Shown piece by piece: positions 44,190 to 54,882 of a DNA stretch of 64,000 nucleotides. The stretch covers positions 58,052,369 to 58,116,368 of the forward strand of contig NC_081554.1 in NCBI RefSeq assembly GCF_963082655.1, written 5' to 3'. The notes below the pieces were generated by a model. That model did not search any database and had not been told where the DNA came from. It saw nothing but the letters and a program-made list of their open reading frames with translations. The position numbers were made by a program, and so were the translations under genes. Source of the DNA: Stomoxys calcitrans (taxonomy: Eukaryota; Arthropoda; Insecta; Diptera; Muscidae). Every line of letters starts with the position of its first letter. Position 1 is the first letter of the stretch.

Positions 44190-44405
44190 ATGACGGATTC
44201 AAATTTTAAGCTCAATGATGTGGGGACTCCTCTTTATAGCCGAGTGCGAACAGCGTGCCGCAGTGCGACTTCTCTTTGAGGAGAAATGGCATAGTACCTC
44301 AGAGATGTCGCCAGCACCAGGAAAACCATCGTTGAACATTTTTCATGCATTCTAGCCTGGATTGAAACCCAGGCGTTCAGAGTCATAGGCAGACATGCTT
44401 ACCAT
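44190..44405 (-). mobile_element. tRNA-derived SINE, reverse orientation
   Basis: 'attcaaattttaagctcaat' (tail/body), 'agcgtgccgcagtgcgactt', 'ggcatagtacctcagagatg', 'gattgaaacccaggcgttca' (B box region, reverse) and 'gagtcataggcagacatgct'. The A-box part is truncated. Confidence 0.75.
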
Positions 44406-44680
44406 GAACATTCCGCTAAGAAGCTGGGGCAAACTTCTCATAATCACTGAGTGATGATGGACTCAAATTTTAAGCTCAATGAGGAGTGGCCTCCTTTTTA
44501 TAGCCGAGTTCGAACGGCGTGCCGCAGTGCGACTTCTGTTTGAGGAGAAATTTTAACATGGCATAGTAACTCACAAATGTCGCCAGCGCTAGGAGCACAT
44601 TTTTCAAAAAGTCTATCCAGGTTTCGAACCCATGACTTCAACGTCATAGGCGGACATAATAACCTCTGAGGTACGAAGGA
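44406..44680 (-). mobile_element. tRNA-derived SINE, reverse orientation, second copy
   Basis: 'gaacattccgctaagaagct', 'gggcaaacttctcataatca', 'gcctcctttttatagccgag', 'cggcgtgccgcagtgcgact', 'aggtttcgaacccatgactt' and 'cataggcggacataataacc'. Near full length. It is tandem to the previous reverse copy. Confidence 0.8.
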
Positions 44681-44721
44681 GAGGAGTCTAGCCATTAATC
44701 GACCCAAGACGAACATTTTTC

Positions 44722-46845
44722 TTTTTATACCCTCCTCCATAGGATGGAGGTATAATAATTTCGTCATTCTGGTTGCAACACCTCAAAATATAGGTCTGAG
44801 ACCCCATAAGGTATATATTCTTGATCGTCAAGTCATTTTAAGTCGATCTAGCCATGTCCGTCCGCCTGTTCCGTCTGTCCGTCCGACGAAAGCACGCTAA
44901 CTTTCGAAGCAGTAAAGCTAACCGCTTGAAATTTTGCACAAATACTTTTTTTTGTGTAGGTCGGTTGGAATTGAAAATAGGCAAATCGGTCCATGTTTTG
45001 ATATAGCTGCCATATTAACCGATCTGGGATCTTGACTTCTTGTCCGTCCGTTCGTTTGTCTGTCGAAAGCACGCTAACTTTCGAAGAAGTAAAGCTGGCC
45101 GCTTGAAATTTTGCACAAATAATTGATATCAGTGTAGGTCGGCTGGGATTGTAAATGGGCCAAATCGGTCCATGTTTTGATATAGCTGCTATATAAATCG
45201 ATCTTGGGTCTTGACTTCGTGAGCCTTCAGAGGGCGTAATTCTCATCCGATTTGACTGAAATTTTGCAGGAGGTGTTTTGTTATGACTTCCAATAATTCT
45301 GCTAAGTATGGCGCAAATCGGTATACAACCTGATATAGCTGCCATATAAACCGATCTTGGGTCTTGATTTCTTGAGCCTCTAGAGGGTGTAATTCTTATC
45401 CGATTTGACTGAAATTTTGCACAAAGTGTTTTGGCATCACTTCCAACAACTGCACTAAGTATGGCGCAAATCGGTTTATAACCTGATATAGCTGCTACGT
45501 AAACCGATCTTGGGTCTTGACTTCTTGAGCCTCTAGAGGGCGCAATTCTCGTCCTATTCGACCGAAATTTTGCACATAGTGTTTTGGCATCACTTCCAAC
45601 AACTGCACTAAGTATGGTTCAAATCGGTTCATAACCTGATATAGCTGCCATATAAACCGATCTTGGGTCTTGACTTCTTGAGCTCCTAGAGGACGTAATT
45701 CAAGTCCGATGTGACTGAAATTTTGCATGAGGTGTTTTGTTATGACTTCCAAAAACTGTGCTGAGTATTTCGCAAATCGGTATATAACCAGATATAGCTG
45801 CTATATAAACCGATCTTGGGTCTTGACTTCGTGAGCCTTCAGAGGGCGTAATTCTCATCCGATGTGACTGAAATTTTGCATGAGGTGTTTTGTTATGACT
45901 TCCAATAACTGTGCTAAGTATTTCGCAAATCGGTATATAACCTGATATAGCTGCCATATAAACCGGTTTTGGATCTTGAATTCTTCAGCCTCTAGAGGGC
46001 GTAATTCTAGTCCTATTTGACTGAAAATTTGCACATAGTGTTTTGGTATCACTTCCAACAACTGCACTAAGTATGGTTAAAGACGGTCCAAGTTTTGATA
46101 TAGCTGCCATATAAACCGATCTTGGGTCTTGACTTTGTGAGCCTTCAGAGGGCGTAATTCTCATCCAATTTGACTGAAATTTTGCGAAGGTGTTTTGTTA
46201 TGACATCCAATAACTGTGCTAAGTATTTCGCAAATCGGTATATAACCTGATATAGCTGCCATATAAACCGATCTTGGGTCTTGACTTCTTCAGCCTCTAG
46301 AGGGCGTAATTCTCGTCCGATGTGACTGAAATTTTGCACGTAGTGTTTTGGTATCACTTCCAACAACTGCACTAAGTATGGTTCAAGACGGTCCAAGTTT
46401 TGAAATAGCTGCCATATAAACCGATCTTGGGTCTTGACTTCTTGAGCCTCTAGAGGGTGCAATCATCATTCGATTTGGCTGAAATTTTGTCCAAGGGCTT
46501 TTCTCATGACCTTCAACATACGTGTCTAATATGGTCTGAATCGATCTATAGCATGATATAGCTCCCATATAAACCTATCTCCCGATTTTGCTTTTTGAGC
46601 CCCTACAAGGCGCAATTCTTATCCGAATGAACTGACATTTTACGTAATGACTTCTACAATGTTCAGTATTCATTTATGGTCCGAATCGGATTATAACTTG
46701 ATTTAGCTCCAATATCATAACAGTTCTTATTCAATATTCTTTGTTTGCCTTAAAAGAGATACCGCGCATAGAACTCGACAAATGCGATCCATGGTGGAGG
46801 GTATATAAGATTCGGCCCAGCCGAACTTACCACGCTCTTACTTGT
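44722..46845 (+). mobile_element. DINE-1-like element, first subfamily, complete, with internal duplication of 5' module
   Basis: The 5' end is 'ctttttataccctcctccat', then 'aggatggaggtata', 'gagaccccataaggtatata', 'ttcttgatcgtcaagtcatt' and a GTCC/GTCT tract. A second partial 5' module ('tgtccgtccgttcgtttgtc', 'gaaagcacgctaactttcga') occurs at 45041-45165. Around ten core units of 150-160 bp follow. The 3' end is 'atggtggagggtatataaga', 'ttcggcccagccgaactta' and 'ccacgctcttacttgtt'. Open frames such as 44848-45345 on the minus strand are only core repeats. Confidence 0.8.
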
Positions 46846-46852
46846 TGCACCT

Positions 46853-47136
46853 GTTATCGCCAAAATTTGGAACAGTGAGTTGTGTTAGGCCCTTCGATAT
46901 TATTCTTCAATTTGGCCCAGATCGGTCTAGATTTGGATATAGCCGCCATATAGACCCATCTCTCGATTTAAGGTTTTGGGGCCATAAAAGGCGCATTTAT
47001 TGTCCGATTGCAACGAAATTTGGGACAGTGAGTTGTGTTAGGCCCTTCGACATTATTCTTCAATTTGGCCCAGATCGGTCCAGATTTGGATATAGCTGCC
47101 ATATAGACCGATGTCTCGATTTTAACGCCTTTTTAC
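46853..47136 (+). mobile_element. DINE-1-like core and 3' tail (second subfamily)
   Basis: Two core units ('gggacagtgagttgtgttag', 'cggtccagatttggatatag') end 'gatttt' then 'aacgcctttttacttgt'. The palindrome is deleted. It lies between the 3' end of one element and the 5' end of the next. Confidence 0.65.
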
Positions 47137-47590
47137 TTGTTATACCCCCCACCGAAGGATGGGCGTATATTTATTTTGTCATTGGGGTTACAACACATCG
47201 AAATATCCATTTCCGATCCTATAAAGTATATATATAAAGTATATATTTACACAGATTATTTTTTTGTCCATAAGCAGGTGAAAATCGAAGAAAGGGCGAT
47301 ATGGGAATATATTTTGATATAGCCACCATATAGACCGATCGGCCAATTTTGGGTCTTAGGCCCATAAAGGTCACATTTATCATCCGATTTTGCTGAAATT
47401 TCGGACCGTGAGTTGCGTTAGGCCCTTCGGCATCCTTCGTCAATCTGGTCCAGATCGGTGCAGATTTGGATATAGCTCCCATATAGACCGATCTCTCGAT
47501 TTAAGGTTTTGGGGCCATGAAAGGAGCATTTATTTTCCGATGGCAACTAAATTTGGGACAGTGAGTTGTGTTAGGCCCTTCGACATCCTC
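47137..47590 (+). mobile_element. DINE-1-like element, second subfamily, 5' end intact
   Basis: It starts 'tatacccccc'-type sequence (47137-47149) immediately after 'tttttacttgt' of the preceding copy, giving a head-to-tail junction without spacer. 'ttccgatcctataaagtata' is followed by a short duplication (tataaagtatata twice). The GTCC tract is deleted. About two core units run up to the SINE at 47591. Confidence 0.7.
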
Positions 47591-47722
47591 ACAAGTGTCA
47601 CCAGCACTGGGAGGGATAGACCACCGTTGAACATTTTTTCAAATATTCTAGTCGGGATTGGAACCCAGGCATTCAGCGTCATATGCGGACATGCTAACCT
47701 CGAGGCTACCGTAGCCTCACGT
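47591..47722 (-). mobile_element. SINE head and partial body, reverse orientation
   Basis: 'cacaagtgtcaccagcactg', 'accaccgttgaacatttttt', 'cgggattggaacccaggcat' (B box region, reverse), 'tcagcgtcatatgcggacat' and 'gctaacctcgaggctaccgt'. The SINE 3' half is missing. Confidence 0.75.
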
Positions 47723-47754
47723 GAGGACACCTCTCAAGCCTTAATCGGCCTTAG

Positions 47755-47875
47755 GCGAAAGTGTTTAGGGTTTCTTTCCGCTCTATGGTATTGTGGCCTG
47801 GTGTGGACCACTTCAAACATCCAACTACTGTTCAATACTCAGCAGCTACTTTTGAACTATTCTTCAATATGCAGC
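47755..47875 (+). pseudogene. possible non-LTR RT C-terminal fragment
   Basis: One frame gives 'MVLWPGVDHFKHPTTVQYSA'. With a frame change this resembles 'LYGxVVWWTALQKSxYCSIL', the stretch after the RT domain seen at 35490-35535 on the other strand. The fragment is short and diverged, so this is a weak call. Confidence 0.3.
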
Positions 47876-48137
47876 ACACTCACATTGAGGACGTAACCAC
47901 CCTCGCATCTACAATGTTTTCCAATTTCTTTTGTAATTTGTGTCCAAATGCCAACATTCATACATGTCTACTAGAAAGTGCAGAAAAATGATTTTGATCA
48001 CGAACGAAGTGTGTATTGTATTTTCAATTTCGGAATATCATTTGTTTGAAAATCTCCGCCACACAAAGGCAAAACGAAAACAAAAAGAGACAACTATCAA
48101 GAAATCCAAACATCAAGTTCGTTCATACAACCATACA

Positions 48138-48172
<35 letters not shown>

Positions 48173-48366
48173 ACTAACACACATCCACAAAGCCCAAAGT
48201 CAGAATGTAAAACATAAATGCAACTGGGTAAAACACCAATGCAAAACGAAATAAATCTGAAATGAAAATTGAATTCGCTTGGTTTCAGAATGGGGTCTAA
48301 TGGTCTATCTGCCAACGACTCCCCACCAGCCCCTGTCACAGTCTCTCACTAAACTCACTCACTCAC
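47876..48366. other. unique-looking DNA, CA microsatellite
   Basis: A CA run (48137-48170). No repeat family match. If the exon at 48367-48568 is real, this is the start of its downstream intron on the minus strand. Confidence 0.4.
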
Positions 48367-48568
48367 CAGGCGACAACGAATTGAAAAATTTGAGATTGCG
48401 ATAGCGATAGCGATACCAAATGACGTTGTAGTCCAAGAAGTAGAAGTAGACGAAGACGACAAAAACGGCAATGATGACGCTGATGTTGCTGCCAAGCACA
48501 CTGACGCGTTCACTCATCGTGATGGTGAGATTAAATGCAGCGTACATGACAAATGGCATTGTATCCAT
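48367..48568 (-). CDS. candidate first coding exon with membrane anchor
   Basis: The minus-strand frame opens at an ATG at 48568 (others in frame at 48559, 48547 and 48508) and runs to ...RYRNLKFFNSLSP plus one base. There CCTG|GTGAGT forms a strong splice donor (GT at 48366-48365, phase 1). Codons are strikingly C-ending (GTC, ATC, TTC, TAC, CGC), unlike the AT-rich surroundings, which is the best host-coding signal in the window. The peptide has a hydrophobic helix (VIIAVFVVFVYFYFL) followed by Arg-rich RYRYRN and then Ser-Pro-Gly. This layout fits the N-terminal anchor and proline hinge of a microsomal cytochrome P450, but any type II or signal-anchored membrane protein could look similar. 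No further exon of the gene was found, and the downstream DNA on the minus strand is full of repeats, so a large intron is implied. Confidence 0.45.
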
Positions 48569-48937
48569 TTCAAATGGTGTGAGAATGTTCAGAATGCAAA
48601 TGCATGAAAAAGGTATCCGAATCTAAGACTTCATGTGATTTTAATCAACATTTTTATGGAAAGATTAATTGAATGCGAAACATTAGCGACGCATGGGGGA
48701 GAGAGGGGGGGGGGGGGGGGGGGGGGCGGAAGGCACAAATGTGTTCTAAATGATTTCAAAAGCCATGGATTTAAATGTTTTGTAAATTGGGTGTTTTAGT
48801 TACAAGGTTTTCTAGCGGGAAAATCAAACGGAAATCGGGGTTAGGCTAAGCTTGGCTTTTGGTATTAATAAAAAAAAAACTGCCATAGAATGTTAAACTG
48901 CAGGAGCCTACACAAAACCGCATTTTGTCAAACTGTA
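48569..48937. other. unique-looking DNA with G22 run
   Basis: G22 at 48705-48726. On the minus strand this lies just upstream of the candidate exon and could hold its 5' UTR or promoter. No TATA box or initiator could be singled out with confidence. Confidence 0.4.
48705..48726 (+). repeat. 22-base poly-G run
   Basis: An unbroken G22 preceded by GAGAG. It could form G-quadruplexes, or reflect a sequencing error in length. Confidence 0.9.
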
Positions 48938-48962
48938 AGGTAGCGCAGAGGTTAGCATGTCC
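48938..48962 (+). mobile_element. SINE head stub
   Basis: 'gtagcgcagaggttagcatg' then 'tccg' matches the A-box part of the SINE. The match breaks where the 3' end of a DINE-1-like element begins. Confidence 0.6.
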
Positions 48963-50392
48963 GTTAAGTTCGGCGGGGCCGAACTTTGAATACCCATTAA
49001 ATCCGTTATATATATAAACCACCTTTTGTTATAATCCGGCGAAAAATGCTTAATTCAGGCCCTCATAGCAGCTATATCGACATTAAGCAGCTATATCGAC
49101 ATTCAGCACGCACATTAAGTGGTCTAATATCCAAATATAGACCTATCTCAAGCATATACGACACGAATGTCGAAAAGCCCAACATAAGTCACTGTGTCAA
49201 ATTTCAACGAAATCGAATTATAAATGGGCCTATTATGGGACCAAGACTTTAAATCGAGAGATCGGTCTATATGGGAGCTATATCCATATCTAGACCGATC
49301 TGGGCCAAATAAAGGAGGCTGTCGAACGGCCCACCACAACTCACCGTCCCAAATTTTGATGAAATTGGACAAGAAATAAACCTTTTATGGATCTAAAACC
49401 TAAAATCGAGAAGTCGGTCTATATAGCAGCTATATTCAAATCTGGACCGATCTGCGCCAAATTGCAGAAAAATGTCAAGTGGCCTAACACAACTCACTTT
49501 CCCAAATTTCGTTGACATCGGAAAATCAATGGGCTTTTTATGGGCCCAAAACCTTAAATCGAGATATCGGTCTATATGGCAGGTATATCCAAATCTGAAC
49601 TAATCGGGGCCAAATTGACGAAGGATGTCGAAGGGCCCAACACAACTCACTGTCCCAAATTTTGGCATAATCGGAGAATAAATGCATATTTTATAGGCCC
49701 AAGACCTTAAATCGAGAGATCGGTCTATATGGCAGCTATATCCAAAACTGGACCGATCTGGGACAAACTGAAGAAAAATGTCGAGAGGTCTAACGCAACT
49801 CGCTGTACCGAATTTCGGCGACATCGGATAATAAATGCGCCTTTTATTGGCCCAAAACCTTAAATCGAGAAATCGGTCTATATGGCAGCTATATCCAAAA
49901 CTGGACCGATCTGAGCAAAATTGAAGAAGGATATTGAAGGGCCTTACAGAACTCACTGTCCCAAGTTTCGGCGACATCGGAGAATAAATCCGCCTTTTAT
50001 GGATCCAAAACCTTAAATCGGGAGATCGGTCTATATGGCAGCTATATCCAAAACAAGACCGATTTGAGCCAAATTGAAGAAGGATATCGAAGGGCCTAAC
50101 AGAACTCACTGTCCCAAATTTCGGCGACATCGAAGAATAAATCCGCCTTTTTGGATCCAAAACCTTAAATCGGGAGATCGGTCTATATGGCAGCTATATC
50201 CAAATCTGGACAGATCTGAGCCAAATTGAAGAAGGATGTCGAAGGGCCTACCGCAACTCCCTGTCGAAGGGCCTACCGCAAGACCCTAAATCGGCGGATC
50301 GGTCTATATGGGGCAATATCAAGATATAGTCCGATTAAGCTTCAAGCTTATATGCGGTAGCGTGATTTCAACAGACAGACGGACGGGCATGG
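48963..50392 (-). mobile_element. DINE-1-like element, second subfamily, 5' terminus missing
   Basis: The left edge is the family's 3' palindrome in reverse (AAGTTCGGC-GGG-GCCGAACTT, 48967-48987), then 'tgaatacccattaaatccg'. About nine reverse core units follow ('cggtctatatggcagctata', 'tccaaatctggaccgatct', 'acaactcactgtcccaaatt'). The right side has 'cgtgatttcaacagacagac' and 'ggacgggcatggc'. The TATACCC end is lost. A 24-bp repeat ('gtcgaagggcctaccgcaa' twice, near 50238 and 50263) is a local duplication. Open frames such as minus 49600-50160 are artefacts. Confidence 0.75.
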
Positions 50393-50442
50393 CAAAAGCG
50401 CATTTTTTCAAACTGAAATGTTAAAATTTTGTCTAAATTTAA

Positions 50443-50915
50443 TTTCTACTTTACTTTACTTTACGTCAATTGGCTATGACATAAAATTTGTTTCACTAGC
50501 CGAACGTTATATGGCGTTTCAAGCGCCTCGATCTTCTGCACTCATTCAAAAATCTCTGATGCCAAGTTTCTAGGTGTCTTCCACCACTTGATCTTTCCAT
50601 TGGTATTTTGGTCGGTCCTGGTTTGCGTGTACCTCTGTGTTTGCCTTCAAAAGACTCCTTTGCTGGATCTTCTTCATCCATTCTGACAACGTGACCAAGC
50701 CAACGCAGCCGTTGTATTTTTAGACTTGTAACTTTGCTGTCGTCGTACAGTTCTTAAATAGTTCAGCGGGTAACCCGTCGGTTCCTGCTGCCTTGGTGTT
50801 CTTCAGTCGGGTCACAGTAACTTGGACTTCATTCTGACTAGGAGCTAAATATTCTATTTCATCATCAGGGATTGGTTCTGCGATATTCTCTTCGCCACCA
50901 TTTTTGCAGAGATTT
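50443..50915 (-). pseudogene. RTE-like retrotransposon remnant with large internal deletion
   Basis: The right part on the minus strand reads GGEENIAEPIPDDEIEYLAP and then LKNTKAAGTDGLPAELF, the start of an RT domain. The left part reads LRWLGHVVRMDEEDPAKESF, then a frame change, with ECRRSRRLKRHITFG at the end, the typical C-terminal tail of RTE-type ORF2. Everything between, including the catalytic core, is gone. The same element type appears at 6085-6618. Confidence 0.65.
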
Positions 50916-50989
50916 TAGTTCACACTATCCAGCACAAAACAATTTTAAACCGGACCACAAATGAAGATTTGCCAGGATTTAGGGGCCTG

Positions 50990-52980
50990 CCACGTGGCGC
51001 CCGGGTCACCTATGGCCTTAAAATATTGCACGCGATCTCGCTAACATCTCAGCTCTAACCATTTCAAATTTCAAAGAGATATCTCTACCAGTTCCCATAC
51101 GGCATATTTTTTGCAAGTTTTTTTTTTCGATTTTTCCCACTGTGCCGTCAACAAATTTTGTGATTTCTCCCAGAGGAACGTTCGCAAGATAAACCAGATC
51201 GCAGAAGAAATAGCTATGCAAAAAGGAGAGCCTGAGTTGCTGCAGACTCGAACTTGAACATAGCAAATGCTACGTTTGTCCTCTCCTTTGTCCTCCTCCG
51301 ATTGATAACAGACCAGAGTGCCCAAGCAGTCCAGCAACCATCCTCTGAGTCTAATTTTGCCACCGACAACGATTTGGCCATATTTACACCTGCGTTCAGT
51401 AACTCGACAAATGACACGTAGGCAAGGCCGATGACTTGTTCGCCCGGCTCTGACAAACCCCTCGTGGCGCATTCATCCGCCCCCAAATTCCCTGGAATGC
51501 CCTGATGCCCGAAAACCCATGTCAGCGTGAAATTGTGCAATCGGAACCTATCCAGGGACTCCAAGCAATACGCCACGCACCTCGACCTAACGGTTCTCGA
51601 GCCTTAATCCCTTGCCAGAATTTCTCTTGCGGCTGTTGAATTGGCACATACTGCAGCCTGAAAGACCGTATACTCGTCCGGCAATCTTAGAGACATGCCG
51701 ATATTGAGGGCGTCGGAGTAGACCCCCTAATCCAGTTGAACATAGAGGTCTGATCCTACACAAGCACAGCATTCGTCATCCATTCATCCCTCTCAGGAAA
51801 ACGAATCCTGAATGCCCTTATAGCAGTCGGTAGCGGTGCAAGGTTGTCGGAGATCCTCATCAGTCTACTCTCCGCATCCACAACATCAAGAACTTATCCG
51901 TGTCCCCAACTGTCTTCCTTCAGCATGCCGAGCTTCTTCAGCCTTAGCGCGACCTTGGCGGCGCAGTTCCGAAAATAGGCCCCAATGGGCTACATATGCA
52001 GCATCGCTGCCCGACCTACCTGCGGTGCGGCTTTCAGTGCCCCTGCGAGCCCAAAACAGGCCAGTCTTTGTACATTCTCGAATTCTCCAGTACGAGTTCT
52101 CTTCTCTACGGCTCTAAACCATACCAATGCTCAATAGGTCAGTACTGGTCTCGCAATGGCCTTACTATACGGCCCATGAACATTCCATTAATGAACAGGG
52201 GATTTTTCTCTCATATCAATGAGTGTAGTAGTTCAGGCTCACTGATAAGGGGCTCCTGTCTTATGCCGAGTCCGAACGGCGTGCCGCATAGCGACACCCC
52301 TTGGTAGAGAAGCTATAACATGGCAGGATACCAACATTAGTAAGGGGATAACCAACGCTGAACATTTTTTTGATGTTCACGCCTGGATGTGAACTCAGGA
52401 GTTCGGCGTCATAGGAGGACATGCTTACGGTAGTAGGCATGAAATCGATTCGGGGGTTACCCCCGACTTCCTTCTGAGCATGCTCCTGCAGGAGTAAAAA
52501 GCGCACAGTGTTTTACATCTCTTTCCTCGGTATTCCTCTTCCAGGATAGCTTCGAATCAAGGACTATGCTAAGGTACTTCGCCTCCTTTGACAGCTGCAG
52601 GGTGATTCCGTCTTGGACGAAAGTCTGAACTCTGGTATCTTATATCTACGCGTGAAGAGCTGCAGCTCTGTCTTGCTTGGGTTGGTCCAACCAACCATTG
52701 GTCAACCCATTTCTAGTAGCCCTCTTTGCTCGGTACTCCTTTTTTACGGACAGCTTCGAATTAAGGACTATGCCAAGGTACTTTGCCTCCTTTGCAAGAT
52801 GCAGGGTGATTCCGTTTTGGACGAGAGTCTGAACTCTGGTAACTTGTAACAACACGTGAAGAGCACAGCTCTGTCTTCCTTGGGTTGGTTCTCAACCCGT
52901 TTCTGGTAGCCCATCGCGAGTATCTCCTCAGTGACCCTTCCATGATCACGCTGATCGTCGACAGAAACCTGCCTCTTTGG
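50990..52980 (-). pseudogene. decayed non-LTR retrotransposon (RT C-terminus + RNase H), SINE inserted
   Basis: Same family as 10236-12475. From right to left: RT C-terminal motif KEAKYLGIVLNSKL (near 52750-52800), damaged RNase H start, VFGHQGIPGNLGADECA (near 51460-51520, RNase H C-terminal box), and C-terminal 'HSYFFCDLVYLANVPLGEIT'-like sequence (near 51160-51220). The segment 52551-52745 is repeated at 52755-52925 (period about 204 bp). A reverse SINE is inserted at 52175-52428. Many stops; not functional. Confidence 0.7.
52175..52428 (-). mobile_element. tRNA-derived SINE inside RT pseudogene
   Basis: 'cccatgaacattccattaat', 'tctcatatcaatgagtgtag', 'cgaacggcgtgccgcatagc', 'gatgttcacgcctggatgtg' (B box region, reverse, damaged) and 'cggcgtcataggaggacatg'. 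Same orientation as the host element. Confidence 0.75.
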
Positions 52981-53205
52981 AAAATTTTGTTAAAAAGCCA
53001 ATTCTATGGGAAATTATGTTAAAGATCCACTTCTTTGGGAAATTTTGTTTAAATTTCACTTCTATGGAAAATTTTTTTAAAAAATTTCATTTATAAAGAA
53101 ACTTTTTTCAAAGTTTCACTTCTATGGGTAATATTGTCCAAAATTCAATTCTATAAAAATTTTGGTAAAATTTAATTGTTTGAGGAAATTTCTGAAAAAC
53201 TTTCT
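52981..53205 (-). repeat. decayed 29-bp satellite units
   Basis: 'aattttgttaaaaagccaat', 'tctatgggaaattatgttaa' and 'aaatttcacttctatggaaa': about seven diverged units in the same orientation as the array at 20195. Confidence 0.6.
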
Positions 53206-53872
53206 GCTTGTTTTCATTTTATGTCCCTTTTATTGAAATTTTTCCCCTCAGGACCCTTTAATCATCCATCATTTATTCGTTTGCCCTTGAAACATGCTAA
53301 CGACCCTTTTAATTGGCAAATGTCGTAAATTTAAAATTTTTATCCAACAAATTGCCCAAATATTTGTTTATCTTTAAATTCCAGCAAATATTTGACGACA
53401 AAGGAAATTCAAGTAATAAGCCCAGCCCAACCACCTTCATGCTATGTTGCCAAATTTCCACAAAATAATCCTTCCCTACTACGACTACTTGTGCTGGTAC
53501 CCAAATCGACGTAGTCGGCGACGACGCCTTCGTAGTTGTTGTTGTCGTCGTCATGCTGTTTACAACGTCTAGAGTTGGTCTTCAGTTTGGCAAAAAAAAA
53601 AAAATAAAACGAAAAGGCGAAAAAAAAATCAACAGACATATTTATGCGGAAAATGTCGGCACGTGTAGCAATTTAACAACACAGTCGACCCCCATTTGGC
53701 CCCATCACACGCAGTAATACTGATAGAGAGAGGATGTCCTTTAACTTTACCTCATACCATTTCGAGGAACACATCATTTCCTTTCGCTTACAGCTTCCGC
53801 AAGCTCTCGTCTATACAAGGGAGGGGAACAGTGGGACAATGAGGGAAGGAAAGTTAAATTGAAAAGTTTACA
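53206..53872. other. unique-looking DNA
   Basis: No repeat family or exon recognised. GTTGTT/GTCGTC triplet-like stretch near 53535-53553 and an A-rich run near 53590-53630. Confidence 0.35.
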
Positions 53873-54585
53873 AATTTCCAAAGCAATGAAATTTTGGCAA
53901 AATTTCCCATGGAAATGAAATTTTGACAAAATTTCCCATAGAAATGAAATTTTGAAAAAATTTCCCATAGAAATGAAATTTTGACAAAATTTCCCATAGA
54001 AATGAAATTTTAACAAAATTTCCCATAGAAATGAAATTTTGACAAAATTTCCCATAGAAATAAAATTTTGACAAAATTTCCCATAGAAATGAAATTTTGA
54101 CAAAATTTCCCATGGAAATGAAATTTTGACAAAATTTCCCATAGAAATGAAATTTTTACAAAATTTCCCATAGAAATGAAATTTTGACAAAAATTTCCCA
54201 TAGAAATGAAATTTTGACAAAATTTCCCATAGAAATGAAATTTTGACAAAATTTCCCATACAAATGAAATTTTGAAAAAATTTCCCATGAATATGAAATT
54301 TTGACAAAATTTCCCATAGAAATAAAATTTTGAAAAAATTTCCCATAGAAATGAAATTTTTGCAAAATTTCCCATAGAAATAAAATTTTGACAAAATTTC
54401 CCATAGAAATAAAATTTTGACAAAATTTCCCATAGAAATAAAATTTTGGCAAAATTTCCCATAGAAATGAAATTTTGACAAAATTTCCCATAGAAATGAA
54501 ATTTTGACAAAATTTAACATAGAAATGAAATTTTGACAAAATTTCCCATACAAATGAAATTTAAAAAAAAAATTTCCATGGAAAT
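53873..54585 (+). repeat. 29-bp palindromic satellite, left block
   Basis: About 24 units of a 29-bp repeat whose core GAAATTTTGACAAAATTTC is a perfect 9-bp-arm palindrome around one base, followed by about 10 bp (CCATAGAAAT). Substitutions are scattered. The last unit is cut by the retrotransposon at 54586. Minus-strand open frames (MGNFVKISF...) are translation of the repeat, not proteins. Confidence 0.95.
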
Positions 54586-54882
54586 TACAAAAACAAAACA
54601 GAACTCTCTTTGCGTACAGACGTGTTTTTAAAACGCTCCTCAAAAATAAATTATTTCAAATGTTTAAAAGTGTTTTTTAACTGACAAAGTTTAATTTTTG
54701 TTCATACTGTTTGCTTGGCAAATCACCGTCGTGTTATTTACAAAAAAGAATACAACACAGGCTTCAAATACAAATTCAAAACAAAACAAAACCACATATC
54801 AAAGTGCTAAACTAGAAAAAAGTGAAGAACTAAAACAACAACAACAACAATTAACCCTGAGAAACATTAAAGTTAACTCATC

